This document shows positions 27,075-35,893 of a DNA stretch of 64,000 nucleotides, one piece after another. This DNA is from Ignavibacteriaceae bacterium (GTDB lineage: Bacteria > Bacteroidota > Ignavibacteria > Ignavibacteriales > Ignavibacteriaceae): NCBI GenBank assembly GCA_019638025.1, contig JAHBUO010000004.1:54944-118943 (forward strand). Direction: 5' to 3'. The notes under the pieces were generated by a model. That model made no database searches, was not told the origin of the DNA, and worked only from the letters and a program-made list of their open reading frames with translations. Position 1 is the stretch's first letter, and the number at the start of each line of letters is the position of its first letter. The translations under genes and the position numbers were made by a program.

Positions 27075-28358
27075 ATGAATTTTTTAGCTGTTTCAATAAA
27101 TCATAAAACTGCCCCGGTTGAAGTCCGAGAAGCTCTTCACTTAAATAAAGATGAAATTAAAAATTACATCGACGAGCTTAAAAACAATGTCTTTACAGAA
27201 GGCTTTATAATTTCAACATGCAACCGAACCGAGATATACGGCATTCCGGTTAAGCCCGAAATAAATTATCTCGACCTCGAGAAATATTTAATCGATAAAA
27301 AACCGACTGTTGAAATTAAAGGTGACCAATTCCAGAAATTCTTTTCATGCAGTGCAGTCAATCATTTGTTCAGAGTTAGTGCCGGTATCGACTCGCTATT
27401 ACTTGGCGATAATCAGATTTTAGGACAAGTAAAAGAATCTTTTCTGATTGCCGAAGAAAAATATTTTGTAGGGTTTTTACTAAAGCGTCTCTTTGATGCT
27501 GCCGCAGTTGTAGGAAAGCGAGCAAAATCAGAAACTCAAATAAGCGATGGTGCAATAACCGTTTCTTACGCCGCTGTTCAGCTTATCGAAAAGATTTTTT
27601 CTAATCTTAGTAAGAAAACTGCGCTTGTTATCGGAGCAGGTGAAACCGGTGAAATTGCCGCAAAACACTTGCGCGATAAAGGAATCGGTAGGCTTGTAAT
27701 TACCAACAGAACTTATGAACGAGCAGAAAAAGTTGCGGAAGCTGTTGATGCGCGAATTCTTCCTTTTTCTCACTTTAAAGAAAATCTTCATGATTTTGAT
27801 ATTGTCATCTCAGCTACATCTTCAAACGATGTTATTTTAACAAAAGATGATATTAAAAAAATGATGAAGAAGAGAAACTTTGCATCAACTGTGTTGATGG
27901 ATATTGCAGTCCCCAGAGATATTGACCCCGCAGCACGGGATATCGATAACGTTTTTTATCATGATATCGACTCACTTAACATCATTGTAGAACAAAATCT
28001 TAAAAAACGAAAAGAAGAATTGCCAAAAGTTGAAAAAATTATTTTAGAAGAATTAATTAACTTTTTCAGCTGGTATAATTCACTTGAAATTGCACCGACT
28101 ATTAAATCGCTTCGTGATTTCTTTGAAGATATCAGAGCAGATGAGGTTCAGAAAATGATTAATAAATTTTCTGCTGATGATAGAGAGAAAGTCGATATCA
28201 TAACTAAAAGAATTATCAACAAACTTCTTCATCAACCGACTGTTGAACTGAGAAAAGCTGCCGATGCCGGCATTAATACTCCCGAATCAATCGCTAAAAT
28301 CGGGATTCTGAGAGATTTATTTGGTATCGATAAACAAAAAGAAAATAACAACATTTAA
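27075..28358 (+). CDS. hemA: Glutamyl-tRNA reductase
   Basis: HemA reduces glutamyl-tRNA(Glu) to glutamate-1-semialdehyde, the first committed step of C5-pathway tetrapyrrole synthesis. The catalytic cysteine is Cys49 in Ser-Thr-Cys-Asn-Arg-Thr-Glu-Ile-Tyr. The Ser-Leu-Leu-Leu-Gly-Asp-Asn-Gln-Ile-Leu-Gly-Gln-Val segment, the NADPH-binding Gly-Ala-Gly-Glu-Thr-Gly loop and the C-terminal helical dimerisation domain are in place. Length (427 aa) is normal. It lies between the CcsA/HemX-like gene and hemC. Confidence 0.97.
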   Translation: MNFLAVSINHKTAPVEVREALHLNKDEIKNYIDELKNNVFTEGFIISTCNRTEIYGIPVKPEINYLDLEKYLIDKKPTVEIKGDQFQKFFSCSAVNHLFRVSAGIDSLLLGDNQILGQVKESFLIAEEKYFVGFLLKRLFDAAAVVGKRAKSETQISDGAITVSYAAVQLIEKIFSNLSKKTALVIGAGETGEIAAKHLRDKGIGRLVITNRTYERAEKVAEAVDARILPFSHFKENLHDFDIVISATSSNDVILTKDDIKKMMKKRNFASTVLMDIAVPRDIDPAARDIDNVFYHDIDSLNIIVEQNLKKRKEELPKVEKIILEELINFFSWYNSLEIAPTIKSLRDFFEDIRADEVQKMINKFSADDREKVDIITKRIINKLLHQPTVELRKAADAGINTPESIAKIGILRDLFGIDKQKENNNI

Positions 28359-28374
28359 TTCTAATCGGACTATT

Positions 28375-29310
28375 ATGAAAACAAAAATTATTATTGGATC
28401 ACGCGGAAGTGATTTAGCACTCTGGCAATCGAACTTTATCAAAAAGCAACTCGAAAGACACCACAAGCATATATCGGTAGAAATTTCGTTGATAAAAACC
28501 AAAGGGGATAAAATTCTAGATGTGGCTTTATCAAAAATCGGGGATAAAGGTTTGTTCACCAAAGAACTGGAAGTAGAATTACTTGAGAAGAGGGTTGATT
28601 TAGCTGTTCATAGCTTAAAAGATTTGCAAACCGATATTCCATCGGGATTAAAACTTGCGGCTGTAACAAAGCGACACGATGTAGAAGATGTATTAATCGC
28701 AAGAAAAAAAGGAACGACCATCGCTTCGCTTCGTGAAGGTGCAACTGTTGCTACAGGCTCACTTCGCAGAAGAAGTCAATTACTTCATCTCCGCCCTGAC
28801 TTAAATGTAGTTGATCTTAGAGGAAATGTTCCCACAAGAATTGAAAAATTTCTCTCTTCGGATTGGGATGCTATAATTCTTGCACGTGCCGGTGTTGAAA
28901 GATTAGGATTGAAAAAACATATCTCATCCTACATTGCAAAAGATGATATGTTGCCTGCAGTTGGACAAGGTGCTCTCGGTATTGAGATTCATCAAGACAA
29001 TAAATTTGTTGAGGAATTGTTGAGTGTAATTCACGATGAAAACACTTTTGCTGCTGTTTCTGCGGAGCGTTCATTACTTAAAGCTTTAGAAGGAGGCTGC
29101 CAGGTTCCGATAGGTGCCTTTGGTGAAGTTACTTCTAATGGTTTATATCTTGATGCAATAGTTGGCTCTATTGATGGAACTTTAACATTCAGGAAGAAAA
29201 TGCGCGGCAGTAAAAAAGAGGCTGTTAAACTCGGTAAAAATCTGGCTAAAGATTTAATTAAAGCCGGTGCAAAACAAATTTTAAAAGAAATTTATGCAAC
29301 TCGGAGTTAA
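28375..29310 (+). CDS. hemC: Hydroxymethylbilane synthase (porphobilinogen deaminase)
   Basis: HemC condenses four porphobilinogen molecules into hydroxymethylbilane. The N-terminus Ile-Ile-Gly-Ser-Arg-Gly-Ser-Asp-Leu-Ala-Leu-Trp-Gln is diagnostic, and the dipyrromethane-cofactor cysteine is Cys242 in Glu-Gly-Gly-Cys-Gln-Val-Pro. The substrate-binding Gly-Ser-Leu-Arg-Arg-Arg segment and Asp-Leu-Arg-Gly-Asn-Val are present. I start at the ATG at 28375 (311 aa, 16 nt after hemA). An upstream in-frame start at 28321 would overlap hemA and add 18 residues without family support. Confidence 0.97.
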   Translation: MKTKIIIGSRGSDLALWQSNFIKKQLERHHKHISVEISLIKTKGDKILDVALSKIGDKGLFTKELEVELLEKRVDLAVHSLKDLQTDIPSGLKLAAVTKRHDVEDVLIARKKGTTIASLREGATVATGSLRRRSQLLHLRPDLNVVDLRGNVPTRIEKFLSSDWDAIILARAGVERLGLKKHISSYIAKDDMLPAVGQGALGIEIHQDNKFVEELLSVIHDENTFAAVSAERSLLKALEGGCQVPIGAFGEVTSNGLYLDAIVGSIDGTLTFRKKMRGSKKEAVKLGKNLAKDLIKAGAKQILKEIYATRS

Positions 29311-29314
29311 GTTT

Positions 29315-29926
29315 TTGAAAATACTATTTTCATTCACATTGATTGCTTTAATTTTATTTACAACGGTTCTTAGCCTTACCGGTTGCTCCTGCAAATGTGA
29401 AGAAGAAAACAACGAGTATCCTTTCCCTAGTCATATTTTTGCTGAAAGTGAAAATTTAATAATTGCCAAAACCGGCAGTGAGTTCTTTAAAGATTACATA
29501 ATCTTTGACCCGATTCATTCAAAAAATATTGAAAACTTTTACGAGCTTCGATATAAAATCAATATTACGGATAAGCCTTATTTCAAAGGTGAAATCGTGA
29601 TTTATGTTGATTCATCCGGAAGAATTCTAAAAGATAAAAATATTATCGGAATTCCGGATTGCTTTTCGGATGAAGCGAATTGCGATTTCAATATTGATGA
29701 AGAACAAGCTAAAGCAATTGCCTCTGATGCGGGACTTGACTCCGGAGTAAAAGCCTGGAAAACAGGCATTCTTTGGAACGGTAAATACAATAAATATCTG
29801 TGGCATATAATCTCAACAACTTTCGAAGCAGGAGGGAACGAGAGATATATTGCAAGAGGAAAAGAAATATTAATTGAACCTTCAAACGGAAAAGTTTTAG
29901 AAATTAACGATTGGAACATCCGCTAA
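29315..29926 (+). CDS. Cysteine-rich lipoprotein of unknown function in the heme operon
   Basis: A ~203-aa lipoprotein encoded between hemC and the TetR-HemD fusion. The signal sequence ends in a Leu-Thr-Gly-Cys lipobox and is followed at once by Ser-Cys-Lys-Cys, so three cysteines lie within five residues, and two more occur in Ile-Pro-Asp-Cys...Asn-Cys. The C-terminal half has a PepSY-like pattern (Glu-Glu-Gln-Ala-Lys-Ala-Ile-Ala, Trp-His-Ile-Ile-Ser, Ile-Glu-Pro-Ser-Asn-Gly-Lys-Val). I chose the TTG at 29315, which has a CGGAG ribosome site 8 nt upstream; an ATG at 29294 would overlap hemC by 17 nt. No function is known to me. The operon position and cysteines suggest a redox, metal or heme-related role. 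Confidence 0.7.
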   Translation: MKILFSFTLIALILFTTVLSLTGCSCKCEEENNEYPFPSHIFAESENLIIAKTGSEFFKDYIIFDPIHSKNIENFYELRYKINITDKPYFKGEIVIYVDSSGRILKDKNIIGIPDCFSDEANCDFNIDEEQAKAIASDAGLDSGVKAWKTGILWNGKYNKYLWHIISTTFEAGGNERYIARGKEILIEPSNGKVLEINDWNIR

Positions 29927-29927
29927 G

Positions 29928-31319
29928 ATGAAAACCGCAGCAAAACGAAATGAAAAGAAAGAGTTGAAACGGGAAAAAATTCTCGAAGCTGCTTCTTATC
30001 TCTTCTCCAATCATAACTACCACGAAGTTATGATGGATGATGTTGCTCGGAAATTGTCTATTGCAAAAGGGACACTCTATCTTTATTTCTCATCGAAAGA
30101 AGAATTATACTTTACAATTATCGAAACTCGACTTGCGAAGCTTGTTGAATCGTTAAAAGAAAAAATTAATTCGGAATATAGTGTTGTTGATTCGATAAAA
30201 ACTTTTGTGGTTCACACTTATATGTTCATGATGAAGTACAAAAATTTCTTTCTAATGTATGAAAAAGAGAAGCTTAACGCCGATAATCATGTCTGTTCGA
30301 AAATCAAAAATCTTGAGGAAGCAAGATTAAATATCCTAATCGATATAATTAACAAGGGAAAATCACAGGGGATATTTAACGAGATTGAAAGTGGTCTTGC
30401 CGCTGAAATGGCTGTTAATGTTATTTATGCCGCTATCAAAAGAGGTATCGAAAAAGAAATTAGTGATGAGAATAAAATATCGGAACGCGAAGCAATATTC
30501 GAGTTTATCATCAACGGATTATTGGTGAGTGATTCTAGTTTAGATTCTAAACTGAAATCGTTAACCGTTTTGATTGCAAGAAATCTAGAGAAAGAGTTTG
30601 AAACTAAAGAGTTGTTTTCAAAGTATTTTAAATCTGTCTTTTTCTTCCCTTCCATCGCCGTTAATAGAGTTTCGGATTATTCTGAATTCGATTTAATAAT
30701 CAAATCTCAAAAGTTTGATTATATAATTTTTACTTCCGCAAATGCTGTGAAATATTTTTCGAAAAGATTGAGAGAATCAGAGGAGAATATTGATTTTACT
30801 GACTCCCTTACAATTGCAGTCGGTTCAAAAACCGAAAAAGCTTGCGAAGCATTTGAAATTCCGGTGAGTAAAGTCCCCGAAAAATTCAGTGCTAACGGAG
30901 TTCTTGAATTTTTAAAATCACACGATGTTAGTAATAAAAACGTTTTGATTCCCTGCAGTGAAATTTCGAGAGATGAGTTAAGCGAAGGATTAATCAGTAG
31001 AGGGGCGAATGTCTTCTCGATTCCGGTTTATACAAACGGAGTACCTGATGAGAAAGTTTTATTAACTTATAAAAATGATTTTGAACTAAATGAAATTGAT
31101 TGGCTTGTATTTACAAGTCCATCGACTTATATAAACTTTGTAAAAATTTTTAATATCAATAATCCCAATAATTACTTCAGCAAGTATAAGATTGCCGTAA
31201 TAGGACCAACTACAGCGGAAGCCGTTGAACAGAGTGGAGTAAATCCGGCAGTTGTACCGGAGGAATTTTCACTAGAAGGAATTATCAGAGGGATAAAAAA
31301 CTATTATAATCGAAACTAA
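29928..31319 (+). CDS. TetR regulator fused to uroporphyrinogen-III synthase (HemD)
   Basis: A single 463-codon open frame joins two complete modules. Residues 1-~200 are a TetR repressor: a helix-turn-helix at ~30-57 (Met-Asp-Asp-Val-Ala-Arg-Lys-Leu...Gly-Thr-Leu-Tyr-Leu-Tyr-Phe) and an all-helical ligand/dimer domain. Residues ~210-463 are a uroporphyrinogen-III synthase: Phe-Thr-Ser-Ala-Asn-Ala-Val (268-274), Ala-Val-Gly-Ser-Lys-Thr (297-302), Val-Phe-Thr-Ser-Pro-Ser-Thr (394-400) and Val-Ile-Gly-Pro-Thr-Thr-Ala-Glu-Ala-Val (424-433). HemD closes hydroxymethylbilane to uroporphyrinogen III, the step between its neighbours hemC and hemE, and no other hemD is seen here. The fused TetR part may make the enzyme a sensor of pathway flux; that is inference. 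Confidence 0.9.
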   Translation: MKTAAKRNEKKELKREKILEAASYLFSNHNYHEVMMDDVARKLSIAKGTLYLYFSSKEELYFTIIETRLAKLVESLKEKINSEYSVVDSIKTFVVHTYMFMMKYKNFFLMYEKEKLNADNHVCSKIKNLEEARLNILIDIINKGKSQGIFNEIESGLAAEMAVNVIYAAIKRGIEKEISDENKISEREAIFEFIINGLLVSDSSLDSKLKSLTVLIARNLEKEFETKELFSKYFKSVFFFPSIAVNRVSDYSEFDLIIKSQKFDYIIFTSANAVKYFSKRLRESEENIDFTDSLTIAVGSKTEKACEAFEIPVSKVPEKFSANGVLEFLKSHDVSNKNVLIPCSEISRDELSEGLISRGANVFSIPVYTNGVPDEKVLLTYKNDFELNEIDWLVFTSPSTYINFVKIFNINNPNNYFSKYKIAVIGPTTAEAVEQSGVNPAVVPEEFSLEGIIRGIKNYYNRN

Positions 31320-31328
31320 GGAGCTAAT

Positions 31329-32390
31329 GTGAAAAAGTTAAAAAATGATTTATTTATTCGCGCATGTAAACGAGAAGAAACCGAACGGACACCTATTTGG
31401 ATTATGCGTCAAGCCGGAAGATATATGCCAGAGTATCGCGCAGTAAGGGGAAAATATGATTTTCTTACAATGTGTAAAACTCCCGAGCTTGCAACCGAAG
31501 TTACACTGCAACCTATTGATTTAATCGGTGTTGATGCAGCAATTATTTTTTCTGATATTCTGGTTGTTCCGGAAGCAATGGGAATGTTCCTCGAAATGCA
31601 CGAAGGAAAAGGACCAATATTTCATAAACCGATAAGAACAGAAGAAGCGGCTAATGATTTAAAACAAATCGATCCGTCAAAAGACTTAAAGTATGTTCTT
31701 GATGCTATTTCTTTAACTAAAAAAGAATTGAACAATCGTGTGCCACTTATTGGATTTTCCGGGTCACCGTGGACATTACTAACTTATATGGTTGAAGGAC
31801 GCGGTTCAAAAAACTTTTCTGAAATTAAAAAACTGATTTATAATAATCCGAAATTAGCTCATTCTCTTCTTGATAGAATTTCTGTTGCCGTAGCCGATTA
31901 TCTTTCAGCTCAGATTTCAGCAGGTGCAGATGCAGTACAAATTTTTGATACATGGGGGGGCATTTTATCTCCCGATGACTTCAAAGAATTCTCTCTAAAC
32001 TATATCGAAAAAGTTATTTCACTCCTGAAGAAAAAAGATGAGCCTGTGATTGTTTTTGCAAAAGGGGTTCATTATGCCATTAAGAAATTAGCTAAATCGG
32101 GAGCTGATGTATTAGGACTAGATTGGACAATGGATATCGGCGATGTAAGAAAAGAAGTCGGCAAACGAGTTGCTCTTCAAGGAAATCTTGATCCTACCGT
32201 TCTTTATGCACCTCAAGAAAAAATTAAAGAAGAAGTTAAACGCGTTTTGAAATCTTTTGGTAAAGGGAATGGACACATTTTCAATTTGGGACACGGAGTA
32301 CTTCCCGATATTTATCCCGAGAACGTAAAAACTTTGGTCAATTTTGTAAAAGAACTTTCCCCCGCATTCCATAAGAGCGGAAAGAAATAA
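31329..32390 (+). CDS. hemE: Uroporphyrinogen decarboxylase
   Basis: HemE decarboxylates the four acetate side chains of uroporphyrinogen III to give coproporphyrinogen III. The signature Pro-Ile-Trp-Ile-Met-Arg-Gln-Ala-Gly-Arg-Tyr is at residues ~20-30, with Ile-Phe-Ser-Asp-Ile-Leu, Gly-Phe-Ser-Gly-Ser-Pro-Trp-Thr and the C-terminal Phe-Asn-Leu-Gly-His-Gly motif. Length (353 aa) is normal. The start is a GTG with an AGGAG ribosome site five nt upstream. It starts 9 nt after the TetR-HemD gene and is 9 nt before hemN. Confidence 0.97.
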   Translation: MKKLKNDLFIRACKREETERTPIWIMRQAGRYMPEYRAVRGKYDFLTMCKTPELATEVTLQPIDLIGVDAAIIFSDILVVPEAMGMFLEMHEGKGPIFHKPIRTEEAANDLKQIDPSKDLKYVLDAISLTKKELNNRVPLIGFSGSPWTLLTYMVEGRGSKNFSEIKKLIYNNPKLAHSLLDRISVAVADYLSAQISAGADAVQIFDTWGGILSPDDFKEFSLNYIEKVISLLKKKDEPVIVFAKGVHYAIKKLAKSGADVLGLDWTMDIGDVRKEVGKRVALQGNLDPTVLYAPQEKIKEEVKRVLKSFGKGNGHIFNLGHGVLPDIYPENVKTLVNFVKELSPAFHKSGKK

Positions 32391-32399
32391 GGAGTCGAA

Positions 32400-33776
32400 A
32401 TGTTTCATTTAGATGTTAAGAAATTCAAGAAATACGACAGACCGGGACCACGATACACAAGTTATCCCACCGCTCCTCAGTTTACGGAAGAGTATAATTC
32501 ATCAAAATTTTTAGATGAAGTACTTAGAACCAATTACGGAGACAATCTTTCAGACCTTTCACTCTATTTTCATCTCCCTTATTGCGACACTCTCTGTTAT
32601 TTCTGCGGATGCAATATGATTATTACCCGCAACAGAGACCGCGTTAACGAGTATGTCGATTATGTTAAGAAAGAAATCGATTTATTAAGAAGTTATATAA
32701 ATCCCGAAAGAAAAGTTGTTCAACTACATTGGGGCGGCGGAACACCCACACACCTGAATCCATCTGAAATTAATGAACTTGCATCATACATTACCGAATC
32801 ATTTCCGTTTGATTCAGCCTCTGAAAATGGTTGTGAAATTGACCCGCGCGGTTTAACGAGAGAACATCTTGAAGCATTGAGAAATAACGGCTTCAACCGA
32901 ATCAGTATGGGAGTGCAAGACTTCAATGAGAAAGTTCAGAAAGCAACAAATAGACTTCAATCTGAAGAAATAACACGTCAAACCGTACAATGGGTTAGAG
33001 AACTTGGTTTCGATAGCATTAATCTTGATTTAATTTACGGACTCCCCTTTCAATCAGTAAAAACTTTTGAAGAATCAGTTGATAAAATTATTGATATTTC
33101 TCCTGACAGAATTGCAGTTTTTAATTATGCTCACGTTCCCTGGATGAAAAAGCATATGGCATTAATTCATCCTGAAGATTTACCCCCTGCAGAAGAGAAA
33201 CTCGAAATCCTCAAAATGACGATTGAAAAACTTACAAGTGCCGGTTATGACTTTTTAGGAATGGATCACTTTGCTAAACCTAATGATGAATTATCTATCG
33301 CCCTTAAAGAGAAAAAACTTCATCGGAATTTTCAAGGTTATAGTACTCGTGCAGGTGCAGATTTATACGGATTTGGAATTACTGCTATCAGTCAATTGGA
33401 AAAAGTTTATGCTCAGAGTGTAAGAACCGAAAAAGAATATTATTCTGCGATTGATAAAGGAGAAATTCCGACTCATAAAGGATATCAATTGAACGATGAT
33501 GATATCTTAAGAAGATATGTCATTATGAAAATTATGTGCGACTTTGAGCTCAACATGAAAGAAGTTGGCGATAAATTCGGTATTAATTTTAAAGAATATT
33601 TTAAGTTCGGATTAGATAATCTTAATGAAATGATTGAAGATGAACTTGTTTCAATTGATAATGATTTAATTTCAATATCTGAAATGGGAAGATTATTAAT
33701 CAGAAATATTGCAATCAATTTTGACGGATACATCGAACGTAAGGAAGATACAGCCCGATATTCAAGAACAGTATAG
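32400..33776 (+). CDS. hemN: Oxygen-independent coproporphyrinogen III dehydrogenase (radical SAM)
   Basis: HemN oxidatively decarboxylates coproporphyrinogen III to protoporphyrinogen IX without oxygen. The [4Fe-4S]-binding cysteines are Cys62, Cys66 and Cys69 in His-Leu-Pro-Tyr-Cys-x3-Cys-x2-Cys, with the extra Cys71 that marks true HemN rather than HemW. The Arg-Tyr-Thr-Ser-Tyr-Pro-Thr-Ala N-terminus and the Gly-Gly-Gly-Thr-Pro SAM motif are present. Length is 458 aa. It is the last gene of the heme operon; a hairpin terminator begins in its stop codon. An oxygen-independent form fits an anaerobic or facultative lifestyle. Confidence 0.97.
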   Translation: MFHLDVKKFKKYDRPGPRYTSYPTAPQFTEEYNSSKFLDEVLRTNYGDNLSDLSLYFHLPYCDTLCYFCGCNMIITRNRDRVNEYVDYVKKEIDLLRSYINPERKVVQLHWGGGTPTHLNPSEINELASYITESFPFDSASENGCEIDPRGLTREHLEALRNNGFNRISMGVQDFNEKVQKATNRLQSEEITRQTVQWVRELGFDSINLDLIYGLPFQSVKTFEESVDKIIDISPDRIAVFNYAHVPWMKKHMALIHPEDLPPAEEKLEILKMTIEKLTSAGYDFLGMDHFAKPNDELSIALKEKKLHRNFQGYSTRAGADLYGFGITAISQLEKVYAQSVRTEKEYYSAIDKGEIPTHKGYQLNDDDILRRYVIMKIMCDFELNMKEVGDKFGINFKEYFKFGLDNLNEMIEDELVSIDNDLISISEMGRLLIRNIAINFDGYIERKEDTARYSRTV

Positions 33777-33803
33777 CTGAATTACAATAATTCAGCTTAC
33801 TTT
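33775..33803 (+). terminator. Intrinsic terminator of the heme operon
   Basis: A 9-bp perfect stem (AGCTGAATT pairing with AATTCAGCT) with a 5-nt loop, followed by a T-rich stretch. The stem starts inside the hemN stop codon, so the operon is closed immediately after hemN. Confidence 0.8.
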
Positions 33804-33911
33804 TCTTAAGCAATTTTCATAATTATCGTCTCTATTCAATAAAACTTCCTTTACAATACTAAGTAGTTTAGTTAAGTTGAATTCAAATTTATTTTTGTTT
33901 AAGGAATTTGT

Positions 33912-35831
33912 ATGAAGACTCCTTTAACGTTCCTTTTCGTTCTTTCAGTCCAAATCTTTTCTCAGAACCTTGTTCCCACTTTTCATTCATTAAATGGTTT
34001 TGAAGACTCAACAAATACAACGCACCTATTTTACAGAAGCAGTACTTACGCATATACTTCAAATAGTGTTAACACTACTAATCAGTTGAGGCATTTAAAC
34101 ACCTTAACGAACATCGATACTCTTTTCTTTAATGAATTCAGCACCACCAACATTATGTTTGAGGACGGGAGTTATCTTTATTCTTATGATTTCTGGAATA
34201 ACGATCCTTCAAAATATATTTTCCATAATGGTTATTATACTTTTTGTGGAACCGGTGCCGGCTCATTTATTAGTCGTTACGATTCCTCGGATATTCCCAT
34301 CCCTTTTCTTTTACCGAATGGACCCATTCTTTTATCCAAACTGAATCCGCAAAAGGTTTATCTCAGTGTTGAAGCAAACTTCATCGGCAGTAGTAACGGA
34401 GGATTTGATTGGGATACAGTCTCGGCAAATAATTATGTCAGTTATCGGGCAATTTCCCCCATCAACGATAACCACTTATTTGGGTTTAGAAATCAAGGAG
34501 AAATTGTAAAAAGTCTTTCCGGCGGAACTGAAGAATTTCCGGTTGCGCAATTCAACAACACTTATTTAATCGATAAAATTAATATAACCGAAAACGGTAA
34601 AAATCTTTTTACTGTCGCAATGGATTTCGATTTTGATTACTTCTATAATGATAGAAACTTTAGAATTTATGCCTCAAATGATTTCGGAAATCCTTTTTCA
34701 TGGAGCGAAAGAGCTTCATCTCGAACTCCGATTTATATTGCATTAGATAAAGCGAACAGTGATGCAGTCTATTATGCAAGCGGACATAAAATTTATCAAT
34801 CACTTGATGGGGGGACAACATTCACACTAATAAAAACAGTTGATAAATCAATTACCGGATTACACAAGAAGAGCGGAAGCAATGTTTTCTACATCTCAAC
34901 CCCAAGTGGTATTGAAGAAGTATCGATAGATGCCGCACAATCATTAGTGAATAATCCCAACATCACTTTTTACTACAATTTTTATCCTTTAAAAGTTGGG
35001 AATAAGTGGATATACTCTGCCAACGGAGCTAACTATCTTGAACCCGGCATTGAACCCTATTCATACGAAATTGTAAAATCGGTTATTGGAGATAGTATAA
35101 TTAATGGTAAGAAATTTTTCAAAATTTATGAAACCACTAAATATCTAACCGGAACTTACACCGGTAACTCTTACTCAAAAACTTATTTTCATAGAATTGA
35201 CAGTTCGCAAGGTATCGTTTACCAGATTGACGACGGGTTTAACGAAGAGAAAAAAGTCGAGAATTTGTTTTTGGGAGTCGGAGATTCATCTGAATATTTT
35301 CCTAGTGGTCACTATATTAATTATTCAGTTGTAACCTCAATAACAAGACAACCTAAATTTAATCAGGCCTCTTTCGAAAGAAGAAGCAGATGTTATAGCC
35401 TTGGCATGTATGAATATTCATTGATGTGGGGATTTGGTATCGACAGCATGTTTATTGGCTATGATTTCGGTTATACCAATATTGGATTAAAAGGAATGGT
35501 AAAAAATGGGATTGTTTATGGTGATACAACATTAGTCGGCGTTGAGATTGAAGGCGATAATTTGCCGCTCCAATATAGTTTATCCCAAAACTATCCAAAC
35601 CCGTTTAACCCAATTACCACTATGACCTTTCAGATAGAAGAAAATGGGTTTACATCTTTGAAAATATATGATTTACTTGGTAAAGAAGTAACCACCCTCG
35701 TAAACGAAGAGAAACAAGCGGGAAAGTATGAAGTGAAGTTTGATGCTTCAAGTTTCTCCTCCGGGATTTATTATTACCGACTACAAAGCGGTGGTTATTT
35801 TGAGACTAAGAAGATGATTTTGTTAAAGTAA
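33912..35831 (+). CDS. Secreted T9SS cargo protein with type A sorting domain
   Basis: A 639-aa exported protein. A signal peptide (1-~18) precedes a large region that may form a beta-propeller: a Gly-Gly-Phe-Asp-Trp-Asp and a Leu-Asp-Gly-Gly-Thr-Thr-Phe segment resemble the BNR/sortilin-like Ser/Leu-x-Asp-Gly-Gly-x-Thr/Ser-Trp/Phe repeat. The region at ~355-540 has no recognised domain. The C-terminal ~85 residues begin Gln-Asn-Tyr-Pro-Asn-Pro-Phe-Asn-Pro and contain Ile-Tyr-Asp-Leu-Leu-Gly-Lys-Glu-Val and Gly-Ile-Tyr-Tyr-Tyr-Arg-Leu, the T9SS type A sorting domain. It stands alone, between the heme operon terminator and the repeat-rich intergenic region. Confidence 0.88.
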   Translation: MKTPLTFLFVLSVQIFSQNLVPTFHSLNGFEDSTNTTHLFYRSSTYAYTSNSVNTTNQLRHLNTLTNIDTLFFNEFSTTNIMFEDGSYLYSYDFWNNDPSKYIFHNGYYTFCGTGAGSFISRYDSSDIPIPFLLPNGPILLSKLNPQKVYLSVEANFIGSSNGGFDWDTVSANNYVSYRAISPINDNHLFGFRNQGEIVKSLSGGTEEFPVAQFNNTYLIDKINITENGKNLFTVAMDFDFDYFYNDRNFRIYASNDFGNPFSWSERASSRTPIYIALDKANSDAVYYASGHKIYQSLDGGTTFTLIKTVDKSITGLHKKSGSNVFYISTPSGIEEVSIDAAQSLVNNPNITFYYNFYPLKVGNKWIYSANGANYLEPGIEPYSYEIVKSVIGDSIINGKKFFKIYETTKYLTGTYTGNSYSKTYFHRIDSSQGIVYQIDDGFNEEKKVENLFLGVGDSSEYFPSGHYINYSVVTSITRQPKFNQASFERRSRCYSLGMYEYSLMWGFGIDSMFIGYDFGYTNIGLKGMVKNGIVYGDTTLVGVEIEGDNLPLQYSLSQNYPNPFNPITTMTFQIEENGFTSLKIYDLLGKEVTTLVNEEKQAGKYEVKFDASSFSSGIYYYRLQSGGYFETKKMILLK

Positions 35832-35893
35832 GATTGTCATTTGACCGGAGGTTGAGAAATGGTTCTTGATCTCCCACAAAAGATTTTACGATA

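Noticed and set aside
29928..31319. Two separate genes (tetR and hemD) joined by a frameshift
   Set aside because: The frame is continuous without a stop, the linker at about residues 200-212 is normal in composition, and no start with a ribosome site for a separate hemD is visible. A fusion is the simpler reading.
33886..33895. Bacteroidetes-type -7 box (TATTTTTG) before the T9SS gene at 33912
   Set aside because: There is no TTG element at the expected distance upstream, and the motif is common in A/T-rich DNA.
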